From positions 461,590 to 525,589 of the forward strand of contig CALSOZ010000001.1 in the NCBI GenBank assembly GCA_943788095.1: a stretch of DNA of 64,000 nucleotides, read 5' to 3'. The position numbers were made by a program, and so were the translations under genes. Source of the DNA: an uncultured Flavobacteriaceae bacterium. GTDB lineage: Bacteria > Bacteroidota > Bacteroidia > Flavobacteriales > Flavobacteriaceae. The notes below the pieces were generated by a model. That model did not search any database, was not told the origin of the DNA, and worked only from the letters and a program-made list of their open reading frames with translations. Numbering within the stretch: the first letter of the stretch is position 1; each line of letters begins with the position of its first letter. Positions 37,209 through 48,900 of the stretch are shown one piece after another.

Positions 37209-38106
37209 AACCTTGAAAAAATTGAAAATTATTTGTTTTGGAGAAGTACTTTGGGATGTATTCCCAAACCACCAAAAAATTGGAGGTGCTCCACTAAATG
37301 TAGCCTTAAGATTAAAGTCTTTAGGTATTCATACAACAATTATAAGTAAGGTGGGTAAAGACGAGCTTGGTTCGTCTCTGTTAGAATTTGTGAACCAAGC
37401 GGGAGTAGGTATTCAAAATATCCAGATTGATTCAGAATTAAAAACAGGGACAGTTAAAGTTGTTTTGGATAAATATGGCTCCGCTTCTTATGATATTGAA
37501 TTTCCTCGGGCGTGGGATACAATTGAAATTACAGATGCAGATAAGAAAGCGGTAGAATCTTCTGACGCAATTGTTTTTGGGAGTTTAATTGCTAGAAATA
37601 CAACCTCTAAGAATACATTAATCAGTTTACTTGAGGGCGCAAAATATAAAATATTTGATGTTAACTTAAGACCTCCTCATTACAACATAGATGTATTAGT
37701 TGAGTTAATGAAGAAAGCGGATTTCTTAAAACTTAATGACGATGAACTATATGAAATATGTAAAAAACTAGGTTCAATACACGAATCTATTGAAGATAAT
37801 CTAAGATTCATTTCAGAAGCAACTAATACCCAAAGTGTGTGTGTCACTAAAGGAAAACACGGAGCTTTGTTGTTTTATGAAAACAAATGGTACAAGAACA
37901 GTGGCTATCAAGTAAAAGTAGTAGATACTGTTGGCGCTGGCGATTCTTTTTTAGGGTCTTTAATAAGTAAACTATTAAATGGACACCATCCACAGGAATC
38001 TTTAAATTTTGCTTGTGCTTCTGGAGCATTGGTAGCGAAAAATAAAGGAGCAAATCCAAGTATTTCCCACGATGATATTATTGAATTTTTAAATTCACAC
38101 TCTTAG
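37189..38106 (+). CDS. Fructokinase / PfkB-family carbohydrate kinase
   Basis: 305 residues from the ATG at 37189, the only ATG near the domain start, overlapping the upstream gene by 20 bases; a TTG at 37168 would add seven residues. PfkB signatures: IICFGEVLWDVFPNHQKIGGAPLNVALRLKSLG at the N-terminus, FDVNLRPPHY in the middle, and the anion-hole/catalytic VVDTVGAGDSFLGSLISKLL near 245, whose Asp is the base. It phosphorylates fructose to fructose 6-phosphate, matching the hydrolase product. Last gene of the locus. Confidence 0.92.
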   Translation: MNTLNYKTLKKLKIICFGEVLWDVFPNHQKIGGAPLNVALRLKSLGIHTTIISKVGKDELGSSLLEFVNQAGVGIQNIQIDSELKTGTVKVVLDKYGSASYDIEFPRAWDTIEITDADKKAVESSDAIVFGSLIARNTTSKNTLISLLEGAKYKIFDVNLRPPHYNIDVLVELMKKADFLKLNDDELYEICKKLGSIHESIEDNLRFISEATNTQSVCVTKGKHGALLFYENKWYKNSGYQVKVVDTVGAGDSFLGSLISKLLNGHHPQESLNFACASGALVAKNKGANPSISHDDIIEFLNSHS

Positions 38107-38224
38107 TTTTCCTCGAAATGTAAACTTAAAATGCACTAAATTTTACGGATAGATTCAGAATAGTAGGCTTTTAAATGACGGGTTTTTAAATTTTCTTTAA
38201 TTTTATATAAAGTATCTTACCGTT

Positions 38225-39922
38225 ATGAAAAAAGTAATCACTCTCCTCATCTCATCCATTCTATGCATTCAGTGCAACACAAAACCGAAGACATCAATTC
38301 AAGATAAAACACTTGGAGTGATTGCAGAAAATGCCATGGTCGTTTCCGCTAGAGAAGAAGCCTCTAAAATTGGAGTCGAAATCATGAGACAAGGCGGAAA
38401 TGCTTTTGATGCCATGATTGCGACCGATTTAGCCTTATTAGTATCCTATCCCGTTGCAGGCAATATTGGTGGTGGCGGATTTATGGTTTTCAGAACGAAA
38501 GACGGATCGACAGGGAGCTTGGATTTTAGAGAAAAAGCACCCTTAGCAGCCACAAAAAATATGTATCTAGATGCCGATGGAACTGTGAATTCGGATGCAA
38601 GTAAAATTGGCGCACTCGCCGTGGGAATCCCAGGAACGGTCGCAGGCTTATTTGAAGTGCATCAAAAGCTCGGATCACTTCCCTTTGAGAAATTAATAGA
38701 ACCCGCCATACAATTAGCACTTAATGGGGTGGTTGTGACAGAAAAGCAAGCTCAAAGTTTAAATGATCATACAGACGATTTTAAGATCGCAAACAATAGA
38801 ACCATTTTACTGGATAAGGTTTGGAAAAAAGGAGATACCATTAAATATCTAAAATTAGCCGAAACATTAAAGCGGATAAAAGCCAATGGAAGGGATGAAT
38901 TCTATAAAGGGGAAACGGCTAATATTATAGTGGATCAGGTTCAAGAACTGGGCGGTATTATCACCAAAGAAGACTTAGCCAGTTATGTAGCCGTATGGAG
39001 AGATCCAATCACATTTATGTATAAAGGGCATAAAATTATTTCCATGCCACCCCCTTCTAGCGGAGGCATTTGTCTTGCTCAAATTTTAAAAAGTATTGAA
39101 CCTTATAATGTAGAACAATACACACATAATTCAACAAAATACATCCAAGTAATCGCCGAAGCAGAACGCAGAGCTTACGCAGATAGATCCTATTTTTTAG
39201 GAGATCCCGATTTTGTCAATATACCCACAGACAGTTTGATGTCTGAAAATTATCTATCCAAGCGAATGAGTGATTTTAATTGGGAAAAAGCCACCCAATC
39301 GAACGCACTTTCCAGAGGTTCTATTCCCGGATATGAGAGTGATGAAACCACCCATTATTCGATTGTGGACCCTTTTGGGAACAGTGTTGCTGTGACCACT
39401 ACCCTAAATGCAGCCTATGGATCTAAAGTCTATGTAGAAGAAGGCGGTTTCTTTTTAAATAATGAAATGGATGATTTTAGTGCAAAACCTGGAGAGCCAA
39501 ACATGTACGGCTTGGTCGGCGCTGAAGCCAATGCGATTGCGCCCCAAAAACGAATGCTAAGCTCGATGTCGCCAACCATTATTGAAAAAAATGGACAACT
39601 CAAAATGGTGGTAGGCTCACCAGGAGGCTCTACAATTATTACCTCTGTGATGCAAAATATTCTAAATGTATTAGATTTTGATATGAGCATGCAAGAATCA
39701 GTTTCCAAACCTCGTTTTCACCATCAATGGTTGCCGGATAACATCAAATTTGAAACTTCCTTTGACACCATTGTTTTTAATTCACTTCATAAACTGGGAT
39801 ATGAAATAGATCAAAGTAATTCTCCAGTTATCGGAAAAGTAGATGCCATTTTGGTATTACCTGACGGCAAATTAGAAGGTGGCGCAGATCCAAGAGGGGA
39901 TGATTCGGCTGCCGGATTTTAA
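38225..39922 (+). CDS. ggt: Gamma-glutamyltransferase, lipoprotein
   Basis: 565 residues. Transfers or hydrolyses gamma-glutamyl groups of glutathione and related peptides in the periplasm. A lipoprotein-type signal (MKKVITLLISSILCIQC) precedes the conserved AMVVSAREEASKIGVEIMRQGGNAFDAMIAT. Autocleavage should occur before Thr375 in DETTHYSIVDPFGNSVAVTTTLN, creating the small subunit; FFLNNEMDDFS and LSSMSPTIIEK.GSPGGSTIITSV follow, containing the Ser pair and Gly-Gly of the oxyanion region. All key residues are intact. It stands alone between the sugar locus and maeB. Confidence 0.95.
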   Translation: MKKVITLLISSILCIQCNTKPKTSIQDKTLGVIAENAMVVSAREEASKIGVEIMRQGGNAFDAMIATDLALLVSYPVAGNIGGGGFMVFRTKDGSTGSLDFREKAPLAATKNMYLDADGTVNSDASKIGALAVGIPGTVAGLFEVHQKLGSLPFEKLIEPAIQLALNGVVVTEKQAQSLNDHTDDFKIANNRTILLDKVWKKGDTIKYLKLAETLKRIKANGRDEFYKGETANIIVDQVQELGGIITKEDLASYVAVWRDPITFMYKGHKIISMPPPSSGGICLAQILKSIEPYNVEQYTHNSTKYIQVIAEAERRAYADRSYFLGDPDFVNIPTDSLMSENYLSKRMSDFNWEKATQSNALSRGSIPGYESDETTHYSIVDPFGNSVAVTTTLNAAYGSKVYVEEGGFFLNNEMDDFSAKPGEPNMYGLVGAEANAIAPQKRMLSSMSPTIIEKNGQLKMVVGSPGGSTIITSVMQNILNVLDFDMSMQESVSKPRFHHQWLPDNIKFETSFDTIVFNSLHKLGYEIDQSNSPVIGKVDAILVLPDGKLEGGADPRGDDSAAGF

Positions 39923-39994
39923 TCTTCAATTAGCAGCAAGCCTCTGTCTTAAGCTCAGCAGTGGCCTCAAGTTTTTAAAAGAATAGCTCTAAAA

Positions 39995-40025
39995 TTTCAT
40001 TATTAAATGGAACTGTCTAACTTTG
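39995..40025 (+). promoter_or_regulatory. Promoter of the malic enzyme gene
   Basis: TAACTTTG at 40018-40025 fits TANNTTTG with TTTC at 39995-39998 exactly 19 bases upstream. This places the transcript start near 40030, so the ATG at 40044 is the first usable start. Confidence 0.52.
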
Positions 40026-40043
40026 CAGATCAAACCAACGCAT

Positions 40044-42325
40044 ATGTCAAAACTGAGCAAACACGATTTAGAAGCTTTAGCTTATCACGAAAAACCCACT
40101 CCAGGAAAAATTCAGGTAGTACCCACTACAAAATACGCCTCTCAAAGAGACTTGGCATTGGCGTATTCTCCAGGGGTCGCAGCGCCTTGTTTGGCCATAG
40201 AAAAAAATCCATCGGATGCGTATAAATATACGGCTAAAGGAAATTTAGTCGCTGTAATTACCAATGGAACTGCAGTTTTAGGGCTGGGAAATATTGGGGC
40301 TGAAGCCTCCAAACCTGTGATGGAAGGAAAAGGATTGCTCTTTAAAATATTCGCAGATATAGATGTATTTGACATCGAAGTGGATACAGAAAATGTAGAA
40401 GAATTTATTCAAACTGTAAAAAACATAGCGCCCACTTTTGGCGGAATTAACTTAGAAGATATCAAAGCGCCAGAAGCCTTTGAAATCGAAAAACGACTCA
40501 AAGAAGAGCTTGATATCCCTGTGATGCATGACGATCAACATGGAACAGCGATCATCTCTGCAGCAGCCTTATTGAACGCGTTGGAAATTGCTGAAAAAAA
40601 CATCAAAGATGTACAGATTGTAGTGAGTGGTGCAGGAGCTGCAGCGATTTCTTGTACCCGATTGTACCAATCGTTTGGAGCGAAACGCGAAAACATCGTA
40701 ATGCTCGACAGTAAAGGCGTTATTAGAGAGATCGTGATCATTTAACCTCTCAAAAAGCGGAATTTGCAACCCACCGAAAAATTGATACGCTAGAAGAAGC
40801 AATGAAAGATGCTGATGTATTTATTGGACTTTCAACTTCTGATATTGTAAACCCTCAGATGTTATTATCGATGGCAGCCAATCCAATTGTGTTTGCCATG
40901 GCAAATCCAGACCCTGAAATAAAATACCATCTCGCCGTGAAAACACGCGATGATATTATCATGGCGACAGGTCGAAGTGACACGCCTAATCAAGTAAATA
41001 ATGTGCTTGGATTTCCATTCATCTTCAGAGGCGCTTTAGATGTGCGAGCCACCTCCATTAATGAGGAAATGAAAAAAGCGGCCGTGATTGCTTTAGCCGA
41101 ATTGGCAAAAGAACCCGTTCCAGAACAGGTTAATATTGCGTATGGTGAAACCCGCCTCACCTTTGGAAAAGACTACATCATCCCAAAACCATTTGATCCT
41201 CGACTGATTGCGGCGATTCCACCAGCAGTTGCAAAAGCAGCCATCGATAGTGGTGTGGCTTTAGCGCCAATTACTAATTGGGAAACATATGAAGACGCCC
41301 TTTTAGAACGCATGGGATCCGACAATAAAATTGTCCGACTGTTATTTAACAGAGCCAAGCTAAATCCAAAACGGGTTGTTTTCGCTGAAGCCGACCAATT
41401 AAATGTGCTTAAAGCCGCACAAATTGTTTTAGAAGAAGGCATGGCAACGCCTATTTTATTAGGACGTCGTGACGAAATTGAACGCCTGATGGTCGAACTT
41501 GAGTTTGATGACGAAGTCCTCATTATTGACCCAAAGGACGATGAAAGCAGTATTCAAAAAAACAAATACGCCGAAATTTATTGGAAACAACAACAGCGAA
41601 AAGGCGTGACCCTTTTTGCGGCTCAAAAACTCATGCGCGAACGTAATTATTTTGCTGCCATGATGGTCAATGAAGGCGATGCGGATGCTCTAATATCAGG
41701 ATACTCTAGTAACTATGGATCGGTGGTGAAACCAATGTTGAAATTAATTGGATTGGCGCCTGGTTCGACACGGATTGCGACCACCAATGTCATGATCACC
41801 CAAAGAGGCCCAATGTTTTTAAGTGATACAGCCATCAATATAAATCCATCCGCAGATGATTTAATAAAAATTGCACAAATGACTTCTGGAGTGGTTAAAA
41901 TGTTTGGATTAGAACCTGTCATGGCAATGATATCCTACTCAAATTTTGGATCGTCTAAAGATAAGACCGCAACCAAAGTGAAAGAAGCGGTTTCATATCT
42001 TCACAGAAGACACCCAAACTTATTAGTGGATGGCGAATTGCAAACTGATTTTGCTTTGAATAGCGAAATGCTGAAAGCTAATTTCTCGTTCTCTAGACTT
42101 GCAAATAAAAAAGTGAACACCCTTATTTTTCCAAATCTAGAATCGGCAAATATTACCTATAAATTGCTAAAAGAACTCAATAAAGCGGAGTCCATCGGAC
42201 CGATCATGATGGGGTTACGCAAGCCCGTTCATATTTTACAATTAGGGGCTAGTGTCGATGAAATTGTTAATATGACAGCCATTGCAGTTGTGGATGCCCA
42301 ACAAAAAGAGAAAACAGCGAGATGA
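40044..42325 (+). pseudogene. maeB: NADP-dependent malic enzyme (MaeB type), frameshifted near 40726-40733
   Basis: Two frames together encode a normal MaeB of about 760 residues: malic domain ([29 protein letters not shown]), NAD(P)-binding fold ([17 protein letters not shown]), and a C-terminal phosphotransacetylase-like regulatory domain (DADALISGYSSNYGSVVKPML). The first frame runs to a stop at 40743-40745 after [10 protein letters not shown]; the second resumes as [17 protein letters not shown] without loss of sequence. One base appears to be missing around AGAGAGAT. The enzyme converts malate to pyruvate and CO2. The lesion could be a real mutation or a sequence error; no slippery motif is apparent. 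Start chosen at 40044 ([12 protein letters not shown]), after the promoter. Confidence 0.88.
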
Positions 42326-42374
42326 TTCTCAAAATCACTTTCTTTTTTCTTCTTAAAATATTGTATTATTTTAG

Positions 42375-42382
42375 TACATTTG
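42375..42382 (+). promoter_or_regulatory. -7 box of ruvA
   Basis: TACATTTG fits TANNTTTG, 21 bases before the ruvA ATG; no clear -33 element. A purine-rich AAGGAAG stands between the box and the start. Confidence 0.42.
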
Positions 42383-42403
42383 AAATTCAAAGGAAGCGAA
42401 ACT

Positions 42404-42985
42404 ATGATTACACACATTCAAGGTAAATTAGCTGAAAAAACTCCAACGCATGTCATTATTGATTGCAATGGAATTGGGTACTTCATCAATATTTCACTTC
42501 ACACGTTTTCTCAAATACCTGACCAAGAAGCTATTAAGGTTTTCACACATCTTCAAGTTAAGGAAGATTCTCATACTTTGTATGGGTTTATTAGCTCTGC
42601 TGAAAGAGAAATTTTTAGACTGTTAATTTCTGTGAGCGGTATTGGAGCGAACACTGCTCGTACCATGCTCTCTTCACTGACTCCAAAGCAGATAAGAGAA
42701 GGAATTGCCGTTGGAGATGTTGCTTTAATACAATCTGTCAAAGGAATTGGCCTTAAAACGGCCCAACGAGTCATCATTGATTTAAAAGATAAAGTTCTTA
42801 AAATTTACGATATTGACGAATCTTCCTTGTCTCAAAACAATACAAACAAAGATGAAGCGTTATCTGCTTTAGAAGTTTTAGGCTTTATGAAAAAACAATC
42901 GGAACGTGTGGTCGAAAAGGTAGTCACATCTTACCCAGAAGCTACGGTAGAATTTATTATTAAGGAAGCCCTCAAAAACCTATAA
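42404..42985 (+). CDS. ruvA: Holliday junction DNA helicase subunit RuvA
   Basis: 193 residues from ATG 42404 (MITHIQGKLAEK); an upstream in-frame TTG at 42380 lies in the -7 box and is rejected. RuvA tetramers bind the four-way junction and recruit RuvB. Domain I OB-fold (1-65), domain II with two helix-hairpin-helix motifs (LLISVSGIGANTARTMLSS and LIQSVKGIGLKTAQRVIIDLKDK), acidic linker, and domain III (DEALSALEVLGFMKKQSERVV) which touches RuvB. The sprA gene follows within 5 bases, an association seen in other Flavobacteria. Confidence 0.96.
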   Translation: MITHIQGKLAEKTPTHVIIDCNGIGYFINISLHTFSQIPDQEAIKVFTHLQVKEDSHTLYGFISSAEREIFRLLISVSGIGANTARTMLSSLTPKQIREGIAVGDVALIQSVKGIGLKTAQRVIIDLKDKVLKIYDIDESSLSQNNTNKDEALSALEVLGFMKKQSERVVEKVVTSYPEATVEFIIKEALKNL

Positions 42986-42990
42986 TACAT

Positions 42991-45900
42991 TTGAAAACCT
43001 CAAGCTATAAATCATATTTTAAAAGACTCTTTTTCGCAGCCCTGTTTTTGAGCTGTGCTTCAAACGTGTTTGCTCAACAACCTACGACCGTTAGAGACTC
43101 TACATCTACAACCTTTTCATTCGGAAAACTAGACACCCCAGACCCTAGTAGTATTGAAAGCAAATACACCTACGACCCTTTAACCGATCGGTATTTTTAT
43201 ACGTCAACCATCGGAAATTTTAATATCAACTACCCTGTTATATTAACGCCCAAAGAATTTCAAGACTTAGTGGTTAAAGAAAGTTTAAAAGAATATTACA
43301 AAGAAAAATTAGATGCAATTGACGGAAAAAAAGAAGGTTCTGAAAAAGCAAAGAAAAATCTAATCCCGGATATGTATGTCAACTCCAAATTTTTTGAAAC
43401 CATTTTTGGAGGAAATACCATTTCGGTCGCCCCACAAGGGTCTGTAGAAATGGATTTAGGAGTCATGTACTCCAGACAAGAAAACCCTTCTTTTTCGCCA
43501 CAAAACCAAAGTAATTTCACCTTCGATTTTGACCAACGAATTAGTTTGAGTTTGATGGGAAAAGTAGGAACTCGATTACAAGTCAATGCAAATTATGACA
43601 CCCAATCTACGTTCGACTTTCAAAACATTGTTAAGTTAGAATACGACCCTTCTATCCCTGGTTTAGGAGATTTGAGTGATTTAAAAGACCTAACAGATAA
43701 GCGATCGGTTGGCGGCGGCGAAGATTCTATTTTGAAAAAATTAGAAGTTGGAAATGTAAGCATGCCATTAAATAGCTCATTAATTTCGGGAGCTCAAAGC
43801 CTTTTTGGAGTTAAAACAGAATTACAATTTGGTAGAACCAGAATTACAGGGGTGTTTTCTGAGCAACAGTCGGAGACACGAACGGTCGTTGCACAGGGTG
43901 GAGGGACCTTAGAAGATTTTGAATTTTTTGGATTGGATTACGATGAAAACAGACACTTTTTTCTAGGGCATTATTTTAGAGAATCATACGATGAAGCCCT
44001 TGAAAATTACCCGTTCATCAATTCTCGAGTTCAAATTACAAGAGTCGAAGTGTGGGTTACAAATCGCACCAATCGAACCGAAAATATTCGAAATATAATT
44101 GCATTACAAGATTTAGGAGAAGCGTCAAGAATAGGATTAAATCCGATTCCATCAGGATTTGTAAATGAAGGTCCTAACACGCCTCCAGATAACAAAAATA
44201 ATGCTTTTGATCCTACAGAGATAGGCGAGGCTAACTCACAGTTAAGTAGTGCGATAAGAGATATTGCCACCGCACAAGCCGGGTTTTTACCGCCAGGTGT
44301 CAATGAAGGGTTTGATTATGGGAAATTAGAAAACGCAAGAAAATTAACCCAAGGAAATGAGTTTACTGTCAACCCTCAGTTAGGATATATCTCCTTAAGT
44401 CAACGCCTTCAAAATGATGAAATTTTAGCCGTAGCTTATCAATACACCATTGGAGATGAGGTGTTTCAAGTAGGAGAGTTTGCAAATGATGGACTTAGTG
44501 CTACGGATACTGGTGTGGATGGAGCAACCGGCAATCAAACGGTTACCAATCAGAGTTTGATTCTAAAAATGCTAAAAAGTGCGGTCACCGATGTCAAGCT
44601 CCCGGTTTGGGATTTGATGATGAAAAACATTTATAACTCTGGCGCGTATCAATTATCTCAAGAGGATTTCCGATTGAATATTTTCTATAACGAAACCTCC
44701 GCACTTAATTTTATTACTCCGGTAGGAACCACACCATTTCCAGATCCAGCAGCCAATGCCGATCCTATTAACGAAACGCCTTTAATTCGACTCTTTAACT
44801 TTGATAAATTAAATTTCAATAACGATCCCCAAAACAAAGGGGATGGTTTTTTTGATTTTGTACCAGGCATTACCGTCATTCCTCAAAACGGTAAAATTGT
44901 CTTTACCAAAGTAGAGCCATTTGGAGATTATCTATTTGAAACCTTACGACTCAACCCTTCTGAAGATTATAACGGCGATGAAGCCGTTTCAACAGATTAT
45001 AACCAAAATCAGGCAAAATACGTTTATAAATCGCTTTATAAAAGCACCAAAACGGCCGCTTTACAAGACAGTGATAAGAACAAGTTTTTGATGCGCGGTC
45101 GCTATAAATCGACGGGCGGATCTGGAATTCCTATTGGAGCATTTAATGTTCCGAGAGGCTCTGTAAATGTGACTGCGGGTGGACGTGTGCTGGTTGAAGG
45201 CGTCGATTATACGGTTAATTATCAGATTGGAACGGTTCAAATATTAGATCCTTCCTTGCAAGCCTCTAACACACCGATTCAAGTGTCGGTTGAAAACAAT
45301 GCAGTTTTTGGTCAACAAACAAAACGGTTTTCAGGGATTAATATTGAGCATCAATTTAATGAAAACTTTGTCCTAGGTGCGACGGTTTTAAACCTCAATG
45401 AACGCCCCATTACGCAAAAAGCAAATTATGGCACCGAACCCATAAATAACACCATTTTTGGATTTAACGGAAACTATTCCACTGAAGTTCCTTTTTTAAC
45501 TCGACTCGCTAACAAGCTTCCAAATATTGATACAGACGCGGCTTCTAATTTATCGCTTCGAGGCGAATTTGCCTACCTCAAACCAGGAGCGCCAAAAGGC
45601 GTTGATTTTGATAGCGAAGCAACGTCCTATATTGACGATTTTGAAGGCTCACAGAATGGGATTAGTTTATTAAGTCCACAATCGTGGTTTTTATCAAGTC
45701 GGCCTGTAAAACTTGGGCGTGGATATTCACAAGGTCCAGAGGATGATTTAGGGTATCAAAATGGATTTGATCGTGCACTCCTAAACTGGTACTCGGTCGA
45801 CCCCATATTTTACAGTGGTCAACGTCCAGCTGGTATTTCTGATGATGATATTTCTGATTTGTACACCCGACGAGTTTTTATTAATGAATTATTTCCTCAA

Positions 45901-48900
45901 GAAGATTTAGTAACTGGACAATATTCGGTGATTAATACACTCGATTTAGTTTATAGACCAACCGAAAGAGGGCCTTACAATTATCAACCAGGAGCTGAAG
46001 ATGGTGTTTTAGAAACACCAAAAGAGAGTTGGGCAGGAATCACCAGACAGCTCACCTCCACAGATTTTGAACAAGCCAACGTAGAATATGTCGAGTTTTG
46101 GCTTATGGATCCTTTTTTAGATAACACCTCAAACCCAGGAGGGAAATTGGTGTTAAACTTAGGGAACATTTCTGAAGATGTGATCAAAGATGGACGCAAA
46201 CAATATGAAAATGGACTTCCCGAAAATGGAGATATAAGCTTATTACCACAATCGGATTGGGGTACGGTTACCCCGCAAAATCAATCGTTGATTTATGCCT
46301 TTTCGTCACAAGGCGAAGAGCGTGCCCGACAAGATGTTGGATTAGATGGTTATAATGATTTTGAAGAACAAACGATAACCACGCCCGATGCACAATTTTC
46401 GGCCTTTCAATCCCTTCCAGATCCCGCCAATGATAATTATCAATATTACTTGAACACAGAGGGTGATATTTTTGAGCGGTATAAAAAATACAATGGCTTG
46501 GAAGGAAATTCTCCAGACACATTTTCGGAAACCAATCGGGGCTCAACACCACAACCCGATGTCGAAGACATCAACCGTGATAACACCATGAACACGATTG
46601 ATAGCTATTACGAGTATGAAATTGGGATCAGTTCTATGGATTTTAATGATGCAAACAACCCTTATATTGTAGACCGAAAGTCGATCACTAACATTACGCT
46701 ACCGAATGGGTCAACGGCTAAGCCGATTAACTGGTATCAATATCGGATTCCATTATCCGAATTTACAAATGAACGAGGTGGAATTTCCGATTTCAGATCC
46801 ATTCGCTTTGCGCGCTTGTATTTAAAAGATTTCTCTGAAACCACGGTGCTTCGTTTTGGAACCTTAGATTTAGTACGAAGCGATTGGCGCCGTTATCAAT
46901 TATCGTTGGATGAAGAATCAAATGCTGCGACAAAACTCGATCCAACCAATCTAAGTGTTGGGATTATTGGCGTTCAAGAAAATGATGGGAGCTATGTGCC
47001 ACCACCTGGAGTGGTCCGCGAACAATTAAATAACAACAACTCAATTATCCGTCAAAATGAACAGTCGTTAGTGGTGGATGTTTGTGAGTTGGAGCCCAAA
47101 GATTCCAGGGCAGTTTTCAAAAACATTAATGTGGATATGCGTCAGTATAAGAAACTGAAAATGTTTATCCATGCTGAAGATGGAGAGTCGGATAGTTTTA
47201 ACGAAGGAAATATGGTCGCATTTGTAAGAATGGGAAATGATTTTACACAAAATTATTATCAATTAGAAATTCCTTTACGGAAATCATCGGGTGCCACGGG
47301 TGCTTCAGAAAACGAGGTTTGGCCAGAATACAATGAGATTAATATTCCACTTGAATTCCTGGAACAGATAAAAGCGTTGGGCATTAGCAATCAAACTTTA
47401 AGTAATGAAAACCCTATATTTTATACTATTTTGGATGGCGAATTACAAGAAGGCACGGTAGGCGAATTTGATTCGTTTTCTTTGAATTCTGATGAGACGC
47501 CTTTTGAGCAGCGAATTGCGGTAAAGGGAAATCCAAACTTTGGAGATATTAGAACCCTAATGCTTGGGATTAAAAATATTGGCCCAACAAATCAATGTGC
47601 CGAAGTTTGGTTCAACGAACTCCGATTGGCCGATATGGACAACGAAGGTGGTTGGGCAGCCGTTATGAGCATGGATACAAACATAGCCGACTTCATGAAT
47701 ATCAACGCCAATGCCAAACGAACTACGACTGGTTTTGGAACCTTGGAACAAGGGCCAAATGAACGGAGTCGTGAAGATTTGAAACAATACGATGTTGTAA
47801 CCAACATAAACGTGGGGCAGTTACTACCAAAAAAATGGGGCTTAGAAATCCCTTTCAATTATGGGCAAAGTGAAACACTAATCACGCCAGAATACGACCA
47901 ACAGTATAAAGATTTAAAGCTTCAGTCGCGTTTAGATGCGGCCACAAGTCCCGAAGAACGAGATCGAATCGAAAACCAATCCGAAGATTATACAAAACGT
48001 AAAAGTATTAACTTTATTGGCGTCCGAAAAAACAAAACAGGCGATGCAAAACCAAGAGTTTATGACGTTGAAAATTTGACTTTAAATTATTCATTCAACG
48101 AGATGAAACATCGGGATTTTGAAATCGAAAATGCGTTGGATCAAAATGTACGCGTTGGAGGTAATTACAGTTATAGCTTTAGTCCGTTAAAAATTGAGCC
48201 ATTCAAGAAAAATGATTCTTTATTTACCGGTAAATATTGGCAACTTTTAAAAGATTTTAATTTCAATTTATTACCAACAAACGTATCGGTAAACTCCGAT
48301 TTTAATAGACAATTTAACAGTCAGAAATTTAGAGATGCAGATTTAGGAGCTAGTAATTTAACGGTCGATGAATTGATTCGAAGAAATTACACCTTCGATT
48401 TCCAGTACACCGTTAATTACAACATCACAGATGCGCTGCGGGTTAACTTTACAGCGGCCAATAACAATATTGTTAGAAATTATTTTGTGGACGATAATTT
48501 AAAAGGCGATCAAGATCCAAGTTTAGGGGTGTGGGATCGGTTTTTTGATTTTGGAGACCCCAATAGGCATACCCAACAATTAGGCATCAACTATGAGTTA
48601 CCATTTAATAAAATTCCGACACTTAATTTCTTAACCTCCAACTATACCTATTCGGGAGATTTCCAATGGAACAAAGGCTCTGATTTATTTGGAGAGATTG
48701 AGATAAAGGGGTCAACTTATGACCTTGGGAATTCCATTTCTAACGCAAGCCAGCACAACCTAAATACGCAAATGGACATGCAAAAACTCTATCGATATTT
48801 GGGGTTAAAAAAGAAATCTAATAATAGAAAGGCGTCCAAAAAATCCAAAAAATTTAATTTAAAAAATGTGGGGCTTGGACTCCTCACAAGCGTGAAACGA

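Noticed and set aside
40721..40745. Programmed frameshifting in maeB
   Set aside because: No slippery heptamer and no obvious downstream structure; a one-base lesion is simpler.
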